Shown: positions 12,700 through 25,604 of the stretch, piece by piece
Layout: each line of letters opens with the position of its first letter
How positions within the stretch are numbered: position 1 is the stretch's first letter
NCBI GenBank assembly: GCA_958295665.1
Contig: OY282560.1
Coordinates: 191,706,061-191,770,060 of the forward strand
Reading direction: 5' to 3'
Source of the DNA: Tipula vernalis
Taxonomy: Eukaryota; Arthropoda; Insecta; Diptera; Tipulidae
DNA length: 64,000 bases
Program-made: the position numbers and the translations under genes
Notes under the pieces: model-generated
Seen by the model: the letters and a program-made list of their open reading frames with translations, nothing else
Told to the model about the DNA's origin: nothing
The model's database searches: none

Positions 12700-13020
12700 A
12701 AACACGTCTGCGCTGATTGAAATCAACATTTGAACTGATTTAAGCATAATCAGTTTAGAAAAAGGCAAGTTCCGTCCTCATGGGCCATATTCCAAAACTT
12801 TATCTATTTTCAACGCACATACAAATTTCATCATAAATGGTTAAAGAATAGCCATATTCCAGAACTTTAAACAAAAACCGTTTTAAAATCCCATTTCCAT
12901 CACCCAGATCACATTTCATCATAATCAATTAAGGAATAGCTAAGTTCCATCCTACTTGGCCATATTCCAGAACTGTCTAAAAATCATTCATGATTGATTT
13001 CAGCAAAATCGGATAAGATA
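12700..13020. repeat. continuation of the 108-bp degenerate repeat
   Basis: Shares CATTTCCATCACCCA, GGCCATATTCCAGAACT and the AAGGAATAGCTAAGTTCC type words with 7930-8460, in the same orientation. A poly-T run at about 12669-12688 lies at the edge facing the LINE. Confidence 0.75.
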
Positions 13021-13101
13021 TAGAATCCCAATAAAATGTTTATAAAAAAAATCACAAATCTTCAGTTTAACGGACAACGTTTTTGTAGTTGTAGTGAGGT
13101 T

Positions 13102-13226
<125 letters not shown>

Positions 13227-13237
13227 TTGCTCAACTA

Positions 13238-13640
13238 CTCACTAAACCATAATCCAACCCCAACTAAACCGCAACTAAACCCAAATTCCACTTAACCCTC
13301 AAATAAACCGCAAACTTTACGCCAAACTCATTCCTCAAACCAGCATATATAAAAATTTGGTCAACAACTCACTATATCCTATCCAGCCCCAATTCAACTT
13401 CAACTCAACTTTAACTCAACCCCAAATCCAAAGGCCAATTCAATCATCAAACCAGCGCATATAATAAATTCGTAAATATTTTTATAACCAACCCCAACTC
13501 AACTCCCACTCAACTCCAAATCAACCCGCAAATTGACTCCTAGCTTAATCTTCAACTCAACCTCAAACTCAATATCCAACTCAATATTCAAACCAGCATA
13601 TCTAAAAAATTGGTAAATATTTCTATAACCAGGTATTTTG
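13238..13640. repeat. A/C-rich degenerate repeat, second block
   Basis: G-poor plus strand with repeated CAACTCAACC and ACCCCAACT words. Imperfect longer repeats are marked by AAACCAGCATAT at about 13338, 13448 and 13580, roughly 110-130 bp apart. Same style and orientation as 7240-7540. Confidence 0.65.
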
Positions 13641-13760
13641 GGTCAATTCGTATGGCAGGTACCTGAAGCCCTTGACGCACAGGTTTCAAAAGCTTTTTAA
13701 ATCTCTTCCTTGACCATAGAAACAGATTGGCAAAAAAAATTATGAATCGAACAAGCCGAC

Positions 13761-14320
13761 AAAAAAATTCAGTTTAAGTTCCCCGTGAAAAATCTCGGAA
13801 AATTCGATTTTCGAAAAATCATTAGAAAATTTGTATAAAATCAGCCTCTAGAGTATTATGTCTGGAGATGAATTATGTTAATGTGACTTGTCAATAGCTA
13901 TCGCAGGAAAAAAATTCAGTCCAAATTTCCCGTGGGAAATCTCGAAAAATTTAAAATATTGGAAAATCGAATTTTCCGAGATTTCCCACGGGAAACTTGA
14001 ACTAAACGTTTTTCCTGCGATAATTATTGACAAATCAAAGCAATGCAATCCATCTCCAGACATAACACTCTAGAGGCTGAATTTATACAAATTTTCTAAT
14101 GATTTTTGGAAAATCGAATTTCCCGAGATTACCCACAGGGAACTTGAACTGAATTTTTTTAATCCATCTCCGGATATAACAGTCTAGATGCTGATTTTAT
14201 ACAAATTTTCTAATGATTTTTGGAAAATCAAATTTTCCGAGATTTCCCACATTGACAATTCACATAAAAACGATTCAACTTCAGAAGTACACTCTAGAGG
14301 CTGATTTTATTCCAATTTTG
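13761..14320. repeat. palindromic repeat, about 190-bp arms, plus direct copies
   Basis: The arm 13761-13952 is the imperfect reverse complement of 13963-14160, with its centre near 13957. Shared blocks include CCCGTGGGAAATCTCG against CGAGATTTCCCACGGG, and the CTCTAGAG-centred block. The right arm is then repeated directly at about 14161 and 14280, each copy carrying a CTCTAGAGGCTGATTTTAT-like block. The two overlapping 61-codon frames on opposite strands (13878-14063 and 13888-14073) resemble each other only because of the palindrome. Confidence 0.8.
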
Positions 14321-14329
14321 TGAATCCTT

Positions 14330-16740
14330 CTGATTTTCCTATATTTTCCACGGCTAGATTTGACAAGGTTTTCCACGTTAGACTATTTACAAAAATTTTC
14401 ATTGCAATCCCTGTATCCTATTTACTTTTGGTTGTCAACCCCTAAATTGTTTATTTTCGGCTGGAATGTTAATAACATAATCTGCATTATCGACTTTTTA
14501 CTTTCGGCTGGAAACTTTCGGCTTTAACAGGGTGATCCATTTTACTTGGTCTGGTTGTTCAATTAACATCGACCAACAATGGCCAAAGTTATTTGAAAAC
14601 CCACCAAAAATGACCAAAATTTTTGTTTGTTTGTTTAAGGCTCGTGTGGCTCCTATTTTTAAAGAAAGATAAATTGACGGATTTATCCAAAGTTTTCGAA
14701 AATCTACTGATTTAGCCGGGGTTACTTTTGGTAATTTTAAACGTGGATAAATCCGAGGACTTTCTTTTATCATAATTTTTATTTTAAAATTGATAATTTC
14801 TTGCTGGGACATTTGTCCATTCATTTTTTGTTGATTTTTCCTCTCAATATATTTTATTTTAATATTTTTATTCAGTATCGTGATGTGTGGCATTCCTGTG
14901 CGAGAAATAAATAAAATGGAAATCGATTACCAAACATTTATTTTTTCTAACAATAATTCTCGATATATCTCGAGATATTTTCTAGCAATATCTTGGAATT
15001 TTCAAAAATAGTTCAGCTTTAATTTAAATCAGCGATAATAATGAGTAGTGTTGGTTGGTGTTGCTTTGTGTTGCGTCAAAAATTAGCTTGCTGAATCAAA
15101 TATCTGCTAGCTAAAGGTACCCTAAACGTGTCCTAAACTAATAAATATAATTAGCATTAACTGCTTATTCAACATAATTTACTTTACTGGTATCTGTCGC
15201 ATCTCTCAACCTACAATTTAGCTAACATTTCCATTGTAACCTGCCACTATGAATTATATAAACTTAAATTAGATCTGCAGTGGATGCTATAATAAATTAA
15301 AGTTAGTATTAACAGTAATCAACATTAAAAATTTTACATAACTTTCCTAATGTATAAAGTCCGAGCAGAAATGCTTCTATATTAGGAAATTGATTATTAT
15401 TGCTTCGTTGATTAAATGTCTCCCCGCTTACTGTACTATTTATCTTCTTAGTACTTTATGTTAGTAATTTATATGATGAATTGTTAGCACAAGACGACAC
15501 AATTTCTAAACTTTATATCCACTGGAGGCTTGAAGGTTCTGGAAAGCTGTGTCTTGTTCCATAAGTGTATCTGAAAATCACAATATTATTCAATTATCAC
15601 TAAATATTACTTTCTTGAATTAAACAATTTTTTGATATTTAAATCTCTGAAACAAATTTTAAATTAAAATTTAATCCATAAATTAAGTTCACAATAAAAC
15701 AAAGAAGATGTAAACTAAACGGCGAGGCGCTCAAAGTTTCCAATGGTAAATCCGGCCTAACCTTCTTCAAATAAAATCCTGGCCGTATATCTGGTTCTCA
15801 CACGTAAATAATTTCAAAATATTACGATAATATCACTCACTGCTGCTTAAAGAATTTTTAAGTGAAGGCGGTGGTCTAAATAATTATAAAAAGAAGAAAT
15901 CGCTTCTGTTGCTATTAAATTTTTTATTAAGACATGGTCAATCATTTCTTCTCGGTTCTGACTCTATAGAAATAAAGATGCCTTGAGGTTCTAATCAATA
16001 TTTAGATGTAGAAGAAAATTAGCTAAACTTGTTTAAAATAAAACCTTTCGGCATCAAAAAACAACGATTTTTATGTTTGCTGGATTGATTTATTGGTATT
16101 ATACGCTTTGCGTAACTCAAAGTTTACCACTTTCCCATTTATCAAAATTCAACCTTTCACAAACCAAATCGAAGAATTCGAAGAATACCCGATAAGATCC
16201 GAGGGTTCTATTTTTATTGCGTTTTGCTTAGTTGAGCTTAGCCTTAACTTGCTTAGTCGCATTAGTATCATTAAGTTACTTGACAAATAATTCCATATTT
16301 ACAGGAATTTAGATTTTTACAGTCTTTCCGATATTATTCATTAATACCCAGATTTTTCGGTACTATTGAAATTGTTCGAGATCAATCGAGATTCACAGAA
16401 TATAGACATTATTCGAATTTTTCTGGGTTAATCATGATTATTCCGCGGTTTATTGAATACTTCTTAAGTTTTTTGACATTTCTAGAATGATTCGAGATTT
16501 TGAAAGATTTTCGATTTTATTCAAATTTTGTAAGGAAATGTTCTGCTGTTAGCTTCTAGTTGTAAGAACTTGCAGAGTTACACAAATAAATCTATATGCT
16601 GATATTTAAAGGAACTTGTGAGATTATGCTAAAATTGCGATATTTCTCCAATTTCCTCTAGGTTATTCAAAATTATTCAAGATTGTCCAGATTATTTACG
16701 TTATATAGTGATACCCATTGTGAATGAAGGATATTTACAT
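14330..16740. other. AT-rich stretch, no supported gene
   Basis: The only long frame is a 131-codon minus-strand ORF at 14498-14893. It is lysine- and isoleucine-rich, matches no motif I know and has no supporting context. The segment at 14520-14780 is less AT-rich than the rest and could be old transposon DNA. A possible splice acceptor before a short open stretch is seen on the minus strand near 15570. Nothing is strong enough to annotate. Confidence 0.4.
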
Positions 16741-18960
16741 TGAAACAAAAATTTATTCATTTTTACAAAAAAAAACCCTTTTTAGTATCAAATTTTTTAA
16801 TAAAATGATTTGAGTTGAAAAGCTTCGATAAGTGAAAGCTCCTAAAACTAAAAGTTCTCGACATTTCTTCTAAATACATAATTTATGTTCATAAAACAAT
16901 TTAACGAAAGACAGAAATTTTAGAAAAGCACAAAAAATAATCGAGAAAGTATAAATTAATTATCAAGCTTAAAGCTCTTTGAAAACAAATACTCTAAACT
17001 AATCCCAAAATACCACCTTCCTTTATAATATCAAATTTGAAAGCCAAATGGTTTTATTTAAAAAGCTCTTAATACTAAAAGCTCTTAATAGATTACATTG
17101 TGCACAAATATTCTAAACCCTACCCAAAATTCCATCATCCCTTGCAATATCAAATTTCAAAGTAAAATGGTTTGTTAACAAAGCTTCGATAAGTGAAAGC
17201 TCTTCAAACTAAAAGTTCTCGACATTTCTTCCAAATACATAATTTATGTTCATAAAACATTTTAACGAAAGACAGAATTTTTGGAAAGGCACAAAAAATA
17301 ACCGAGAAAGTATAAGTGAATTATCAAGCTTAAAGTTCATTGAAAACAAATACTCTAAACTAATCCCAAAATACCACCTTTCTTTAAAATATCTAATTTG
17401 AAAGCCAAATGGTTTAATTCGAAAAGCTCTTAATACTAAAAGCTCTTAATAGTTTACATTGTGCACAAATATTCTAAAACCTACCCAAAATTCCGTCATC
17501 CCTTGCAATATCAAATTTCAAAGGAAAATGGTTTGTTTACAAAGCTTCGATAAGTGAGATCTCTGTAAACTATAGCTCTTGACAATTTTTTTCAAATACA
17601 TAATTTATGCTCATCACACATTTGATTAAAAACCTGAAATTATTAAAAAGTTCAAAAATGTTAAGCTCAAATCCCAAAAGGTAGGAATTAATTGTTAAGC
17701 TTAATGCTTATTGAGCTTATTGACCCACCTTTCTTTAAAATATCAAATTTCAGAATAAAATGTAAATGATTTGGATTATAAAGGTTCTATACGTAAAAGC
17801 TCCTTAAATTAAAGCTTCGACATTTTTTCTAAATACATAATTTATGTTCATAAAATATTTTAATAAAAACCTCAAATTATGAAAAGGCTCAAAAATGTTA
17901 AGTTCAAATAACCAAAAAGTATGAATTAATCGTGAAGCTAATAGCTCTCGTTAATTCCGTTACAAAGGGTAACGAAATTTAGGAATAAATTGTTTAAAAA
18001 GTTTCGATCAGTGGAGCTCATAAAACCAAAAGCTCTTGAAAGTTTTTGTAAATAGACATATATTGCGCATAAAACATTGTAACAAATACCAGAAATGATT
18101 AAAACGCTCAGAAATGTTAAGTTTAAATCCAAATACATAGTATAAATTAATTATCAAGGCTGCTCATTGTTAACAAATATTCTAATTTTATCCCAAAATT
18201 TCGTCGCCCATTTTAATACCAAATTTCAGAGTAAAATGATTTGATTCAAAAAGCTTCGATAAACGAAAGCTTATATTGTAATACCAAGTTTCCTAGTAAA
18301 ATGGTTTAGTTTCACTAAAAGCTCTCGATAATTTACATTGAGAACAAATATACCCTAAATTGTCCCTAAATTCCTTTACCCTTTGTAAAATCAAATTTCT
18401 GAGTAAAATCGTTTGGTTTAGAAAGCTTTTCTAATTGAAAACTCCTAATTCTAATAGTTTTTGACATTTTTTGCATAACATAACTTTTTCTCATAAAACA
18501 TTTTAACTAAAACTTGAAATCATGAGAAGGCTCACAAATATTAAGTTCACACCTTTACAAAGGAATAATTTAATTATGAAGCTTAAAGCTCAATAAACAC
18601 AAACATTCTAGAGTTAAAAGGTTTGGTTTAAAAACCTCTTAAAACTAAAAGCTTTTGATGATTGATGATTAACTTTGAGAACAAATATTCTAAATTTTAG
18701 CCAAAATTCCGTCACCTTTTTGTAAAATCATATTTCTAAGTAAGATGGTTTGGTTAAAAAAGCTTTGAAAATTGATAGCTTATAAAATTAAAAGTTTATG
18801 ATTTTTTTGCAAATACATAAAACATTTTAACAAAAAACCTAAAAGTGTGAAAAAGGCTCAATTTTTAAATGTTAGGTTAAAACCTAAACTACTTTAACTT
18901 AATTATTAAACTTAAAACTAATTGACAATTTTTGCAAATACTTATTTTATGCTTATACAA
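16740..18960. repeat. degenerate satellite, about 360-bp period with internal sub-units
   Basis: Copies of a segment with AAAATGGTTTG, AAGCTTCGATAAGTGA and AAAGTTCTCGACATTTC begin at about 16802, 17166 and 17524, giving a period near 360. Within each unit a related sub-unit (AAGCTCTTAATACTAAAAGC) sits about 240 bp in, so the long unit is itself built from diverged shorter units. Beyond 17700 the copies become shorter and more diverged up to about 18960. No transcript or protein is predicted. Confidence 0.85.
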
Positions 18961-20170
18961 TTTTTGAACAAAACTATTTTTTAACAAGAATATTCAAGAT
19001 ACTTTGAAAATTCGTTATTTTTGAGATTATTTCGAAATTCATGATATTTTTCAAATTATATTCAAAATTGGTGATGCTTTCTCGATTTACTTAGAAATCG
19101 TCAGAGCATTGATTTGCAAGACGCTTCGTGTCATCTACTCTCAAAATTAGATACAATTAATTAATGCGAGACTAGACGATAGGAAGAAATAAGTTTTTCA
19201 CTAAAAGCATTACTTGTTCATAGGTAGCAAGAAGCATTTTTAGGGGTCCAAAAAAATGTTGCGGGGGGCCCAAAATTTTTGATTACACCACTGCTTCCCT
19301 TATAGTAATATGCCGAATAAGCTCGTTCTGGCTTGAAAGGCGCCGAGTACCATCAGTATTAGATTTCATTTATAATTTTTTTTTTTTTTTATCAAAATAA
19401 TTTCATTTTGTTATTTCTTCCAAAAATCAAAATAAAATAAATAAATAAAAGTATGAATATATAAAATAAATTTTTTTTTGTGTCTAATAAAATCACAAAA
19501 TATAAGTGAAATAATAAAATAATTTTTTATTTCAATTCAAAATCATCGAATGACAAAAAAAAAATTCTAAATTTTCCTCGTCAACAATATTTTCCATTTT
19601 CCTTGGATTTTCAATTTTCTTATTTTAGTCTTATTATTATTTTTTTTTTTCTGTTCCCTTGATTTTCATAAGTATGTTGGAGGATAAATAAAATGGAAAA
19701 TTTCCATCAAAATAAAAAAATTCAATTCAATTGAAAAAATCTCAAATCGATGATGGAAATACATACATTTTTTTGTTGTTTCATATTGTTCGGTACGCTT
19801 AGATGAAAAACTGGTATACGTTTGTTTTTTTTTTGTTGTATTCTGAAATTTTTGGGTTTAAATATCACAGTGGAAAAATAATAATACAAATATCAGGCAA
19901 AAAGGGTTCAAAAATGTTAAAATCAAATTTTTGATTCCATGTAGAAAACGATTTTTCCCAAAGTGGGTGCTTCTTCTACAGACGACAAACGAGTATATAG
20001 TATATTGCTGTTCCAGAACGGAAGAATTTTCATTTGGAAAATATTTAAATTGAATTCCTGTTGTTGTTGTTCCTACATTCTAATACATATACGAAAATTT
20101 TGTTTTAATGTTATTCGTACGTACCACATTCGGTTTCTTCATTACATATTCCATTGAGTGCGCTTTTCAT
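18960..20170. other. no recognisable feature
   Basis: AT-rich with T-runs. One G-rich interval at 19235-19300 (GGGGTCC, GCGGGGGGCCC) stands out from its background and may be transposon debris. No coding signal that I can support. Confidence 0.5.
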
Positions 20171-20176
20171 AAAACT

Positions 20177-21130
20177 TTAAATTCCAAGTTGAACTGCAAG
20201 ATAAACTCTCAGTATTTTAATCCAATTCCCTGATGTGCCGACAGTGATGGGTCGTGTGCTAGTGAAATTAGATTGTTCCCTAGCTCTAGGGGAATGTATA
20301 ACTTCGAAACACACATCCGTGTTTTCAACTGCTTGATTGCCAGAAGTATTTACATAAATTGTACCATCTACCACGGAGAAATTGCTAAGTCGCTTTGAAG
20401 CATGCTGCATTTCTTCTATGAGATCTAAATATTGCCTCGTTTGGAAAGCCGGGGAATCAAAATCTGAGGAACTGTAGTAAGGGAACTGATTTTACTTTCT
20501 TCGATAAACGCTCTAGACTAGACAGAGTATCGGAAACAATATTTGGTAAACCTTTTCTAAGTTAGATGTTGAAATTAAAAGATTGAAGCGTTAGGACCAT
20601 CTAGCTAACCTTCCTGTTAGATCCTTCTGGCTCATGAGCCATTTAAGACTAGCGTGGTCTGTCAAAATGGTGAAAGTGGAACACTAAGCACGGCGGCATA
20701 TCATTCAAGCTCTGTTATGGAATAGTTTTGTGGATATCGCATTCGATAGATTTCGATGGTTTGATTCCGACCGGCGTCGGCTTTGTAAGTATCCTGTAAA
20801 TCGGGCGAGCGACTTTGCCCCAGACGTATAGCAGAACCAATCGGAATTGGAGCTTTTTGCTTGTCCTCTTTTGTGATTAACAAACTTTTACTACTTGTTT
20901 GGGCAAATATACCGTCCAATGGTACTGGTTCGGTTTTTGGCTGAATCGATGGTTCACCTGTGCCAGCTTCACCTTCAAACGTAGGTACTTCATCTGCTGG
21001 CAAGGATATACTGCCATTTACTTCAACTATTGTTTTGTTGAGATCAGTAGATTCATAATGAAGTGATTTTAAGGTATCCCTTAGCTGAAGTGAAGTATCT
21101 AGAAGATCAAGACATTTCTGTTTGTAAATA
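20177..21130 (-). pseudogene. Gypsy-type retrotransposon pol fragment (RNase H to integrase start)
   Basis: The minus strand around 20620-20760 reads, through frameshifts, YPQNYSITELE then TDHASLKWLMSQKDLTGRLA, the RNase H end of Gypsy polymerases. Downstream, 20460-20177 reads FQTRQYLDLIEEM, LSNFSVVDGTIYVN, the linker into integrase, then stops. Upstream, 20770-21130 is open in one frame and reads DTLKSLHYESTDLNK, VPTFEGEAGTGEPSIQ and SLLITKEDKQKAPI. That segment is not RT, so the piece is probably rearranged or joins a different part of the element. No LTRs were recognised nearby. The protein would degrade the RNA strand and integrate cDNA; this copy is dead. Confidence 0.7.
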
Positions 21131-21199
21131 CTTACGACTAGTAAAAGATATCTCTGCGCAAAATCACTTCCGATTTAGTATCATTGGCGCTAGTAATTC

Positions 21200-23680
21200 C
21201 TAGCAAGGCATTTTAGTGCTCAAATAATTTATTGGTGCAAGCACGAATTTCGTTTTATGGCCGATGGGTGGGCACGACATAGTTTAATAGCCGGGTGGGC
21301 AGTTTCATTTATTAGTGACTTTGGACCAGATTGACTAATGGGTCACTAAAGGTTCTGCGTTCATTATTTAGAATTTGATGAGAAAACAATTTTTTGTGGA
21401 TATTTCAAAAGCGTAAGTTTTTAGAAAAAAAAACACGTTACTAAATCTTTAATATTTCAATGTATGTATAGGTATAATTCAATACAGTTTACATAGTAGT
21501 TAGTGTAGTTAGAATAATCGATAAATTAAAAAATAATTAAATAAAGAAACTATCCCTTAACCTTAAATAATCAAGTATGTGTTGATGTTATACCGTAAAT
21601 TAAAAAAAAAAATATACACACGTGAATAAGGAGATGAACCATTGAGGTGAGAGCCAAGATTGGATAGAAACTATCGAACAATAAATTATTAGTAATAAAA
21701 TTTAGGTTGAGAAAAAAAAATGTACGACCATAAGTTGTGCAATGTCATACGATTGGTTCTAACAATTACTCAGTAACAAATAATCAATTCTTTTGTCTTT
21801 TGCAACAAATCAAATACTTTTAAAGTAGATATGCCGATGAAGAAAAAAGAAGATAAATTGAACTGCATAAAAGGACACCAATTCTATTATAATTATTCTA
21901 GAAAAACCAAAAAAATAAAAATTTTGAACTCAAATATGAAAATTTAAATTAATAGTGGGAACCCCACAAACGGTTAAATGATTTTATAACTTCAAATCCA
22001 ACAGGAGGAGAATATTAGTAAATGCATTTCACCGGAAACCAATAAACATCATTCCATTTGAATATGTGACTATGATTCAAGGTCCCATTAAAAAGATTGG
22101 GCGTCATTATGTTACGGTATGGATATAGAAACTATCACATACGTAAGCATAAAACACATTACGTATTTTTTAGTGGTCAAAAACGGAATATTTCCCATCT
22201 AAACCAGAGGAATTTGGTTCAGCTTGAGCACAGTTTTCGGAGGTAAAATTTGGTCGTGGGTATTCCGTTTTCCAAACCACTCTCAAATAACTCGGAAAAT
22301 AATCAAAACACATAAAATCCGATCTCGATTAGCTACATCTCAATGACCCATCGTTTTGCTTTTTCGGGTGAGTGTCTCACAGTGAGACCCTCACTGGAAG
22401 CCGCTCTTTTTCTTTTTAGGTAGACTGTTAAACGTGTCTAATACCCCACAAATTCACAGTTTGTTCATGATCACTTCCTTGGAATGTCGTCGGTTACCGA
22501 AACCGCTCGGCTCATGCACTAATTGTTATAACCGTGTCGAAAACTGGACTGGCAGTCTTACGCGCCTAACGTTTACTGCGAAGTACCAAACTCTTAAACG
22601 AAGGATTACACACAATGATGACCATCCTGTTATCTGTTAAAGAGATATTGTATAGTACTAGATACTATTCGCCGTTCATGTATTCTATTTACTATTAAAA
22701 TTTTGAATTGTATTGCGAATGGATTCCAACTAGCAGTTAAAATCTGAGAATGTCAGTTTGTTAGTTTAAAAAAGATCATTTTGCTCTAGTTTCCTTTCAC
22801 TCTTTTTCTTCGTGATAAATATATGTATGAATATGATCAATTTCTTTCCTCCTAAGTGCAACGTCGTTTTGAACTGTCAAATTCAAAAGAATTAGAAAAA
22901 CTATTCTAAGTGGTAGTGCTCTGTGATACATTAATGAAACCATTTTTTATCGGCAACGAAGCCAACTTAACCTCAAAAAATGTTTTTTTTCGATATATGA
23001 ACGGGTGGTTTTAACCCATAAATAAGGCGTTAGTGGCACCTACCTTAGTACTATTAAACAAATCATTCTAGCTCGAAAGTATATAACTATAGAGTTATGT
23101 TTTTTAAACGGAACCACACGGTTGGTCTATATTTTCAGACATCAATACGTATTTCAAGTTTTAAAGATATATTTTGATATTTGAGGTAAACGTACCGTAT
23201 CATTTATGTCTATGCATTTAGAAAAAATAATCTCGGAAATTTGTTACAACACATTTTCACAAATATTTTTTGGTTACAACTCCAATGATCGTCAATCAAC
23301 AACCTGTCAACTAACTTCCACTTGGGCATTATTCCTAAAAATTTTCAGTGTATTAGAAAGTAGAAGTACAACGTAGAAATATAAACCCCAGAGGAGCGAA
23401 AATGTCCTTTTAATAGAATTTTCCTTCTCTTAATAGAAAAAAACAATCAGTTAATAATATTTTTTGTCTTTTCCGAGTGTAATTCCAGTTTTTGGAAAAT
23501 TATTTGTTTCTAAGATTATTAGGCTAAAAAATAAAATTAAAGCTTAATTCGAAATTTGTTAAGAGTATTTTTTTATTTTTAATTCGAGTTATTCGGTTAT
23601 TTAAAGTCGAAAGCTCCATTTAAATTTTTGCGAGCCTAATTTTCTTTTTCCTACGAATTTAATTCCTCCGGCTTTTATTC
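21200..23680. other. no supported gene
   Basis: Mixed AT-rich DNA. A few short frames, for example 22434-22640, have mixed composition but no motif. GTGAGAGCCAA near 21650 is also seen near 7122, suggesting a short shared repeat. Nothing else identified. Confidence 0.45.
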
Positions 23681-24060
23681 ATGTTATTTATAGTAAGTTA
23701 AATGTAGTAATTTGGTGGTTTGGCGTCTATTGGAGAGGGGGATCAAAGTTGAGTAGATTAATCTACCAGCTCCATAACCTTCCAGTAGGGTGCGCATCAC
23801 GTGTGCTTTTCTGGTCTTGTCATTAGGCAGCTGCGTGATGGGTACAATTGTGTAAGGGATAACCTGTTCACAATTCGCAAGTGTTCGTACTGCCTCTTTG
23901 TGGCAACCACTGGTAACTAAGGCCACTTGGCACATCTTTGGCCATTTGGCAAAGGCTAAAGTACGGCGCTAAAGGAGAAAACCTTAACAAAAAACCCTAA
24001 TCTAAGGTGGAACAGCATATGCCGAAAGATGAATGGCTGATAGGTTAATCAGCCCAAAAT

Positions 24061-24472
24061 ATGCGGACTCTGGATACCAGGCACCCTCCAGTTTTATTTA
24101 GCCTTCCTGTAGTAAAGCTGGGTGACCTACAGGGGATTTGCAATTCCGAGCAACTCGTAAGAGTAAAATCAAACGGAATACGGGGCAGGAGTAGGAATAT
24201 ACGGGAGTGGGACAACCCTCTCGAGGTCCTTGAGCTCCAATGCTACCGTCTTTCTAGCGGAACTACATGCTGTAGTAAACATCTAGGAGGGAGAGCAATA
24301 AGCCCAGATAGTATGTATCACGTACCGGGAGGCAGTATCGTCAGGTTCATTAAGAACCTGAATATTGACTGGACGGATAATTAAGCAGGGGCCAGCACAA
24401 TAGATCTTTTAGGTCGCAGTGCGAAGTGGCTGATCGCCCGCATGGCCCCCCAATAATAATAATAATAATAAT
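24061..24472 (+). pseudogene. 3' end of an I-superfamily-like LINE, RNase H and (AAT)7 tail
   Basis: One frame at about 24169-24285 reads YGAGVGIYGSGTTL then NATVFLAELHAVVN, the beginning of a LINE-encoded RNase H with its catalytic glutamate in AELHAV. A stop follows. Another frame gives RFIKNLNIDWTDN and a stop at 24382-24384, like the C-terminus of such ORF2 proteins. About 70 bases of untranslated sequence end in seven AAT units at 24452-24472, the kind of short tandem tail seen on I-type LINEs. The sequence is less AT-rich than its neighbours. The element is 5'-truncated and frameshifted; decayed sequence may extend upstream to about 23690. Confidence 0.65.
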
Positions 24473-25221
24473 GTAGTAATTTACAATATATGTATATATG
24501 GTATATCGATAACAGCCATGTAGTTGTAATTGTAAACTTTTCACAATTTCACGATGACTTACTTCGAAAATTATTATCTGCATCCGGAATATCCTTGGGA
24601 ATACCTTAATATTCCGAAACCAATTTTTTTATTTTATTGCATGCATGTAGGGAGGATAACTTAAGTTGACTTAGGTTCCTCGAAAATTAAGCATTGTAGC
24701 ATTGTGTTATTAAATTTTCGAGTTATTGTTGTGGCTCAAGTTAAGTGATGCTTCATGTACACTGTAAATATTCATTAGATGTGAGCATACTAGACGATCT
24801 AGTTGAATCAAGTAAAATTACTAATACTAGATTTCTGGTTGTAATAAAATCTGGTAATTTTACTTGAAATACAAATTTGTATTACTGGAAATCAAGTAAA
24901 CAATGCTATGTGTTTTTGCGACTGGACTTTTGGTAAAATTATGAGAAATACAATTTTTTAATTAGATTTCAAGTAAAATCGAATACTAGATTTTCTTGCA
25001 AAACTATTAGATTTCTTGCATTTAACGTTCTAGTAAAATAACCGGAAAAAACTATATTCCTTAGCAGAATTTCAGTTAATCCTACGTCATTATTTTTTAC
25101 TAGATTATCCCTTGATTATTCTAGATTGCCGCCTAAAAAAATTTCAAATTATAAAAAAACATTTTGGATTTTGTTTTAATTAAATATTTTTTATTTCAAC
25201 AATTACAAAAATAACAAAGCT

Positions 25222-25575
25222 TTAAGATAGTTGTTCTGAATATTTCGCACACAATTTAGAACATAATTTTGATACACGAGGCGTCGGAATCACATCTTTA
25301 ATTAAAAAGTAAAAAACTTCCATGAAATTGTAGAAGTATAAACAATTTTGGGGAAATTTTAATCCAAAAATATAAACAATTTTAAAGAGTTTGTCGAAGG
25401 TACATAAAAAGTTTTGTAGCCCAACGAAATTGATTGTGCATCTATTATTACGTGGAAGATTTCTTCGTGGCTCAAACCATTCTCCGACAAACATACCAAA
25501 TACGGCTGCGACAGCTTACTTTTTTGCGTAAAATCTTTTATTGATTCATCTACCTGCAAAAATTAAAAGTTTTGG
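25222..25575 (-). pseudogene. C-terminal exon of a SAMD3-like family protein, frameshifted
   Basis: After a splice-acceptor-like TTTTTGCAG near 25560, the minus strand reads VDESIKDFTQKSKL, QPYLVCLSENG and EEIFHVIIDAQSI. A one-base shift then leads to TFDKLFKIVYIFGLKFPQN, YNFMEVFYFLI and PRVSKLCSKLC, ending at 25222. An AATAAA polyadenylation signal lies just past the stop near 25190. The order 'QP-hydrophobic ... FD-LFK ... F-hydrophobic-L-FP ... Y-F-E' is what I remember from the C-terminal half of SAMD3-like proteins. It may be the same family as the pseudogene at 1700-3398, which covers the N-terminal and middle parts, but the two pieces do not overlap and cannot be aligned to each other. 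Confidence 0.4.
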
Positions 25576-25604
25576 TTTACTAATAATATGAACTCTACTA
25601 TAAT

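Noticed and set aside
13878..14073. Two overlapping 61-codon frames on opposite strands with similar peptides
   Set aside because: Similarity follows from the underlying palindrome; no start context and no family match.
14498..14893. 131-codon minus-strand frame
   Set aside because: Longest unexplained frame in its region but K/I-rich, no motif, no splice or repeat context; likely chance.
19963..20157. 64-codon plus-strand frame
   Set aside because: AT-rich chance frame with no motif or context.
23684..23935. 83-codon minus-strand frame of normal composition
   Set aside because: It lies antisense to decayed LINE sequence; the plus strand next to it has the recognisable RNase H.
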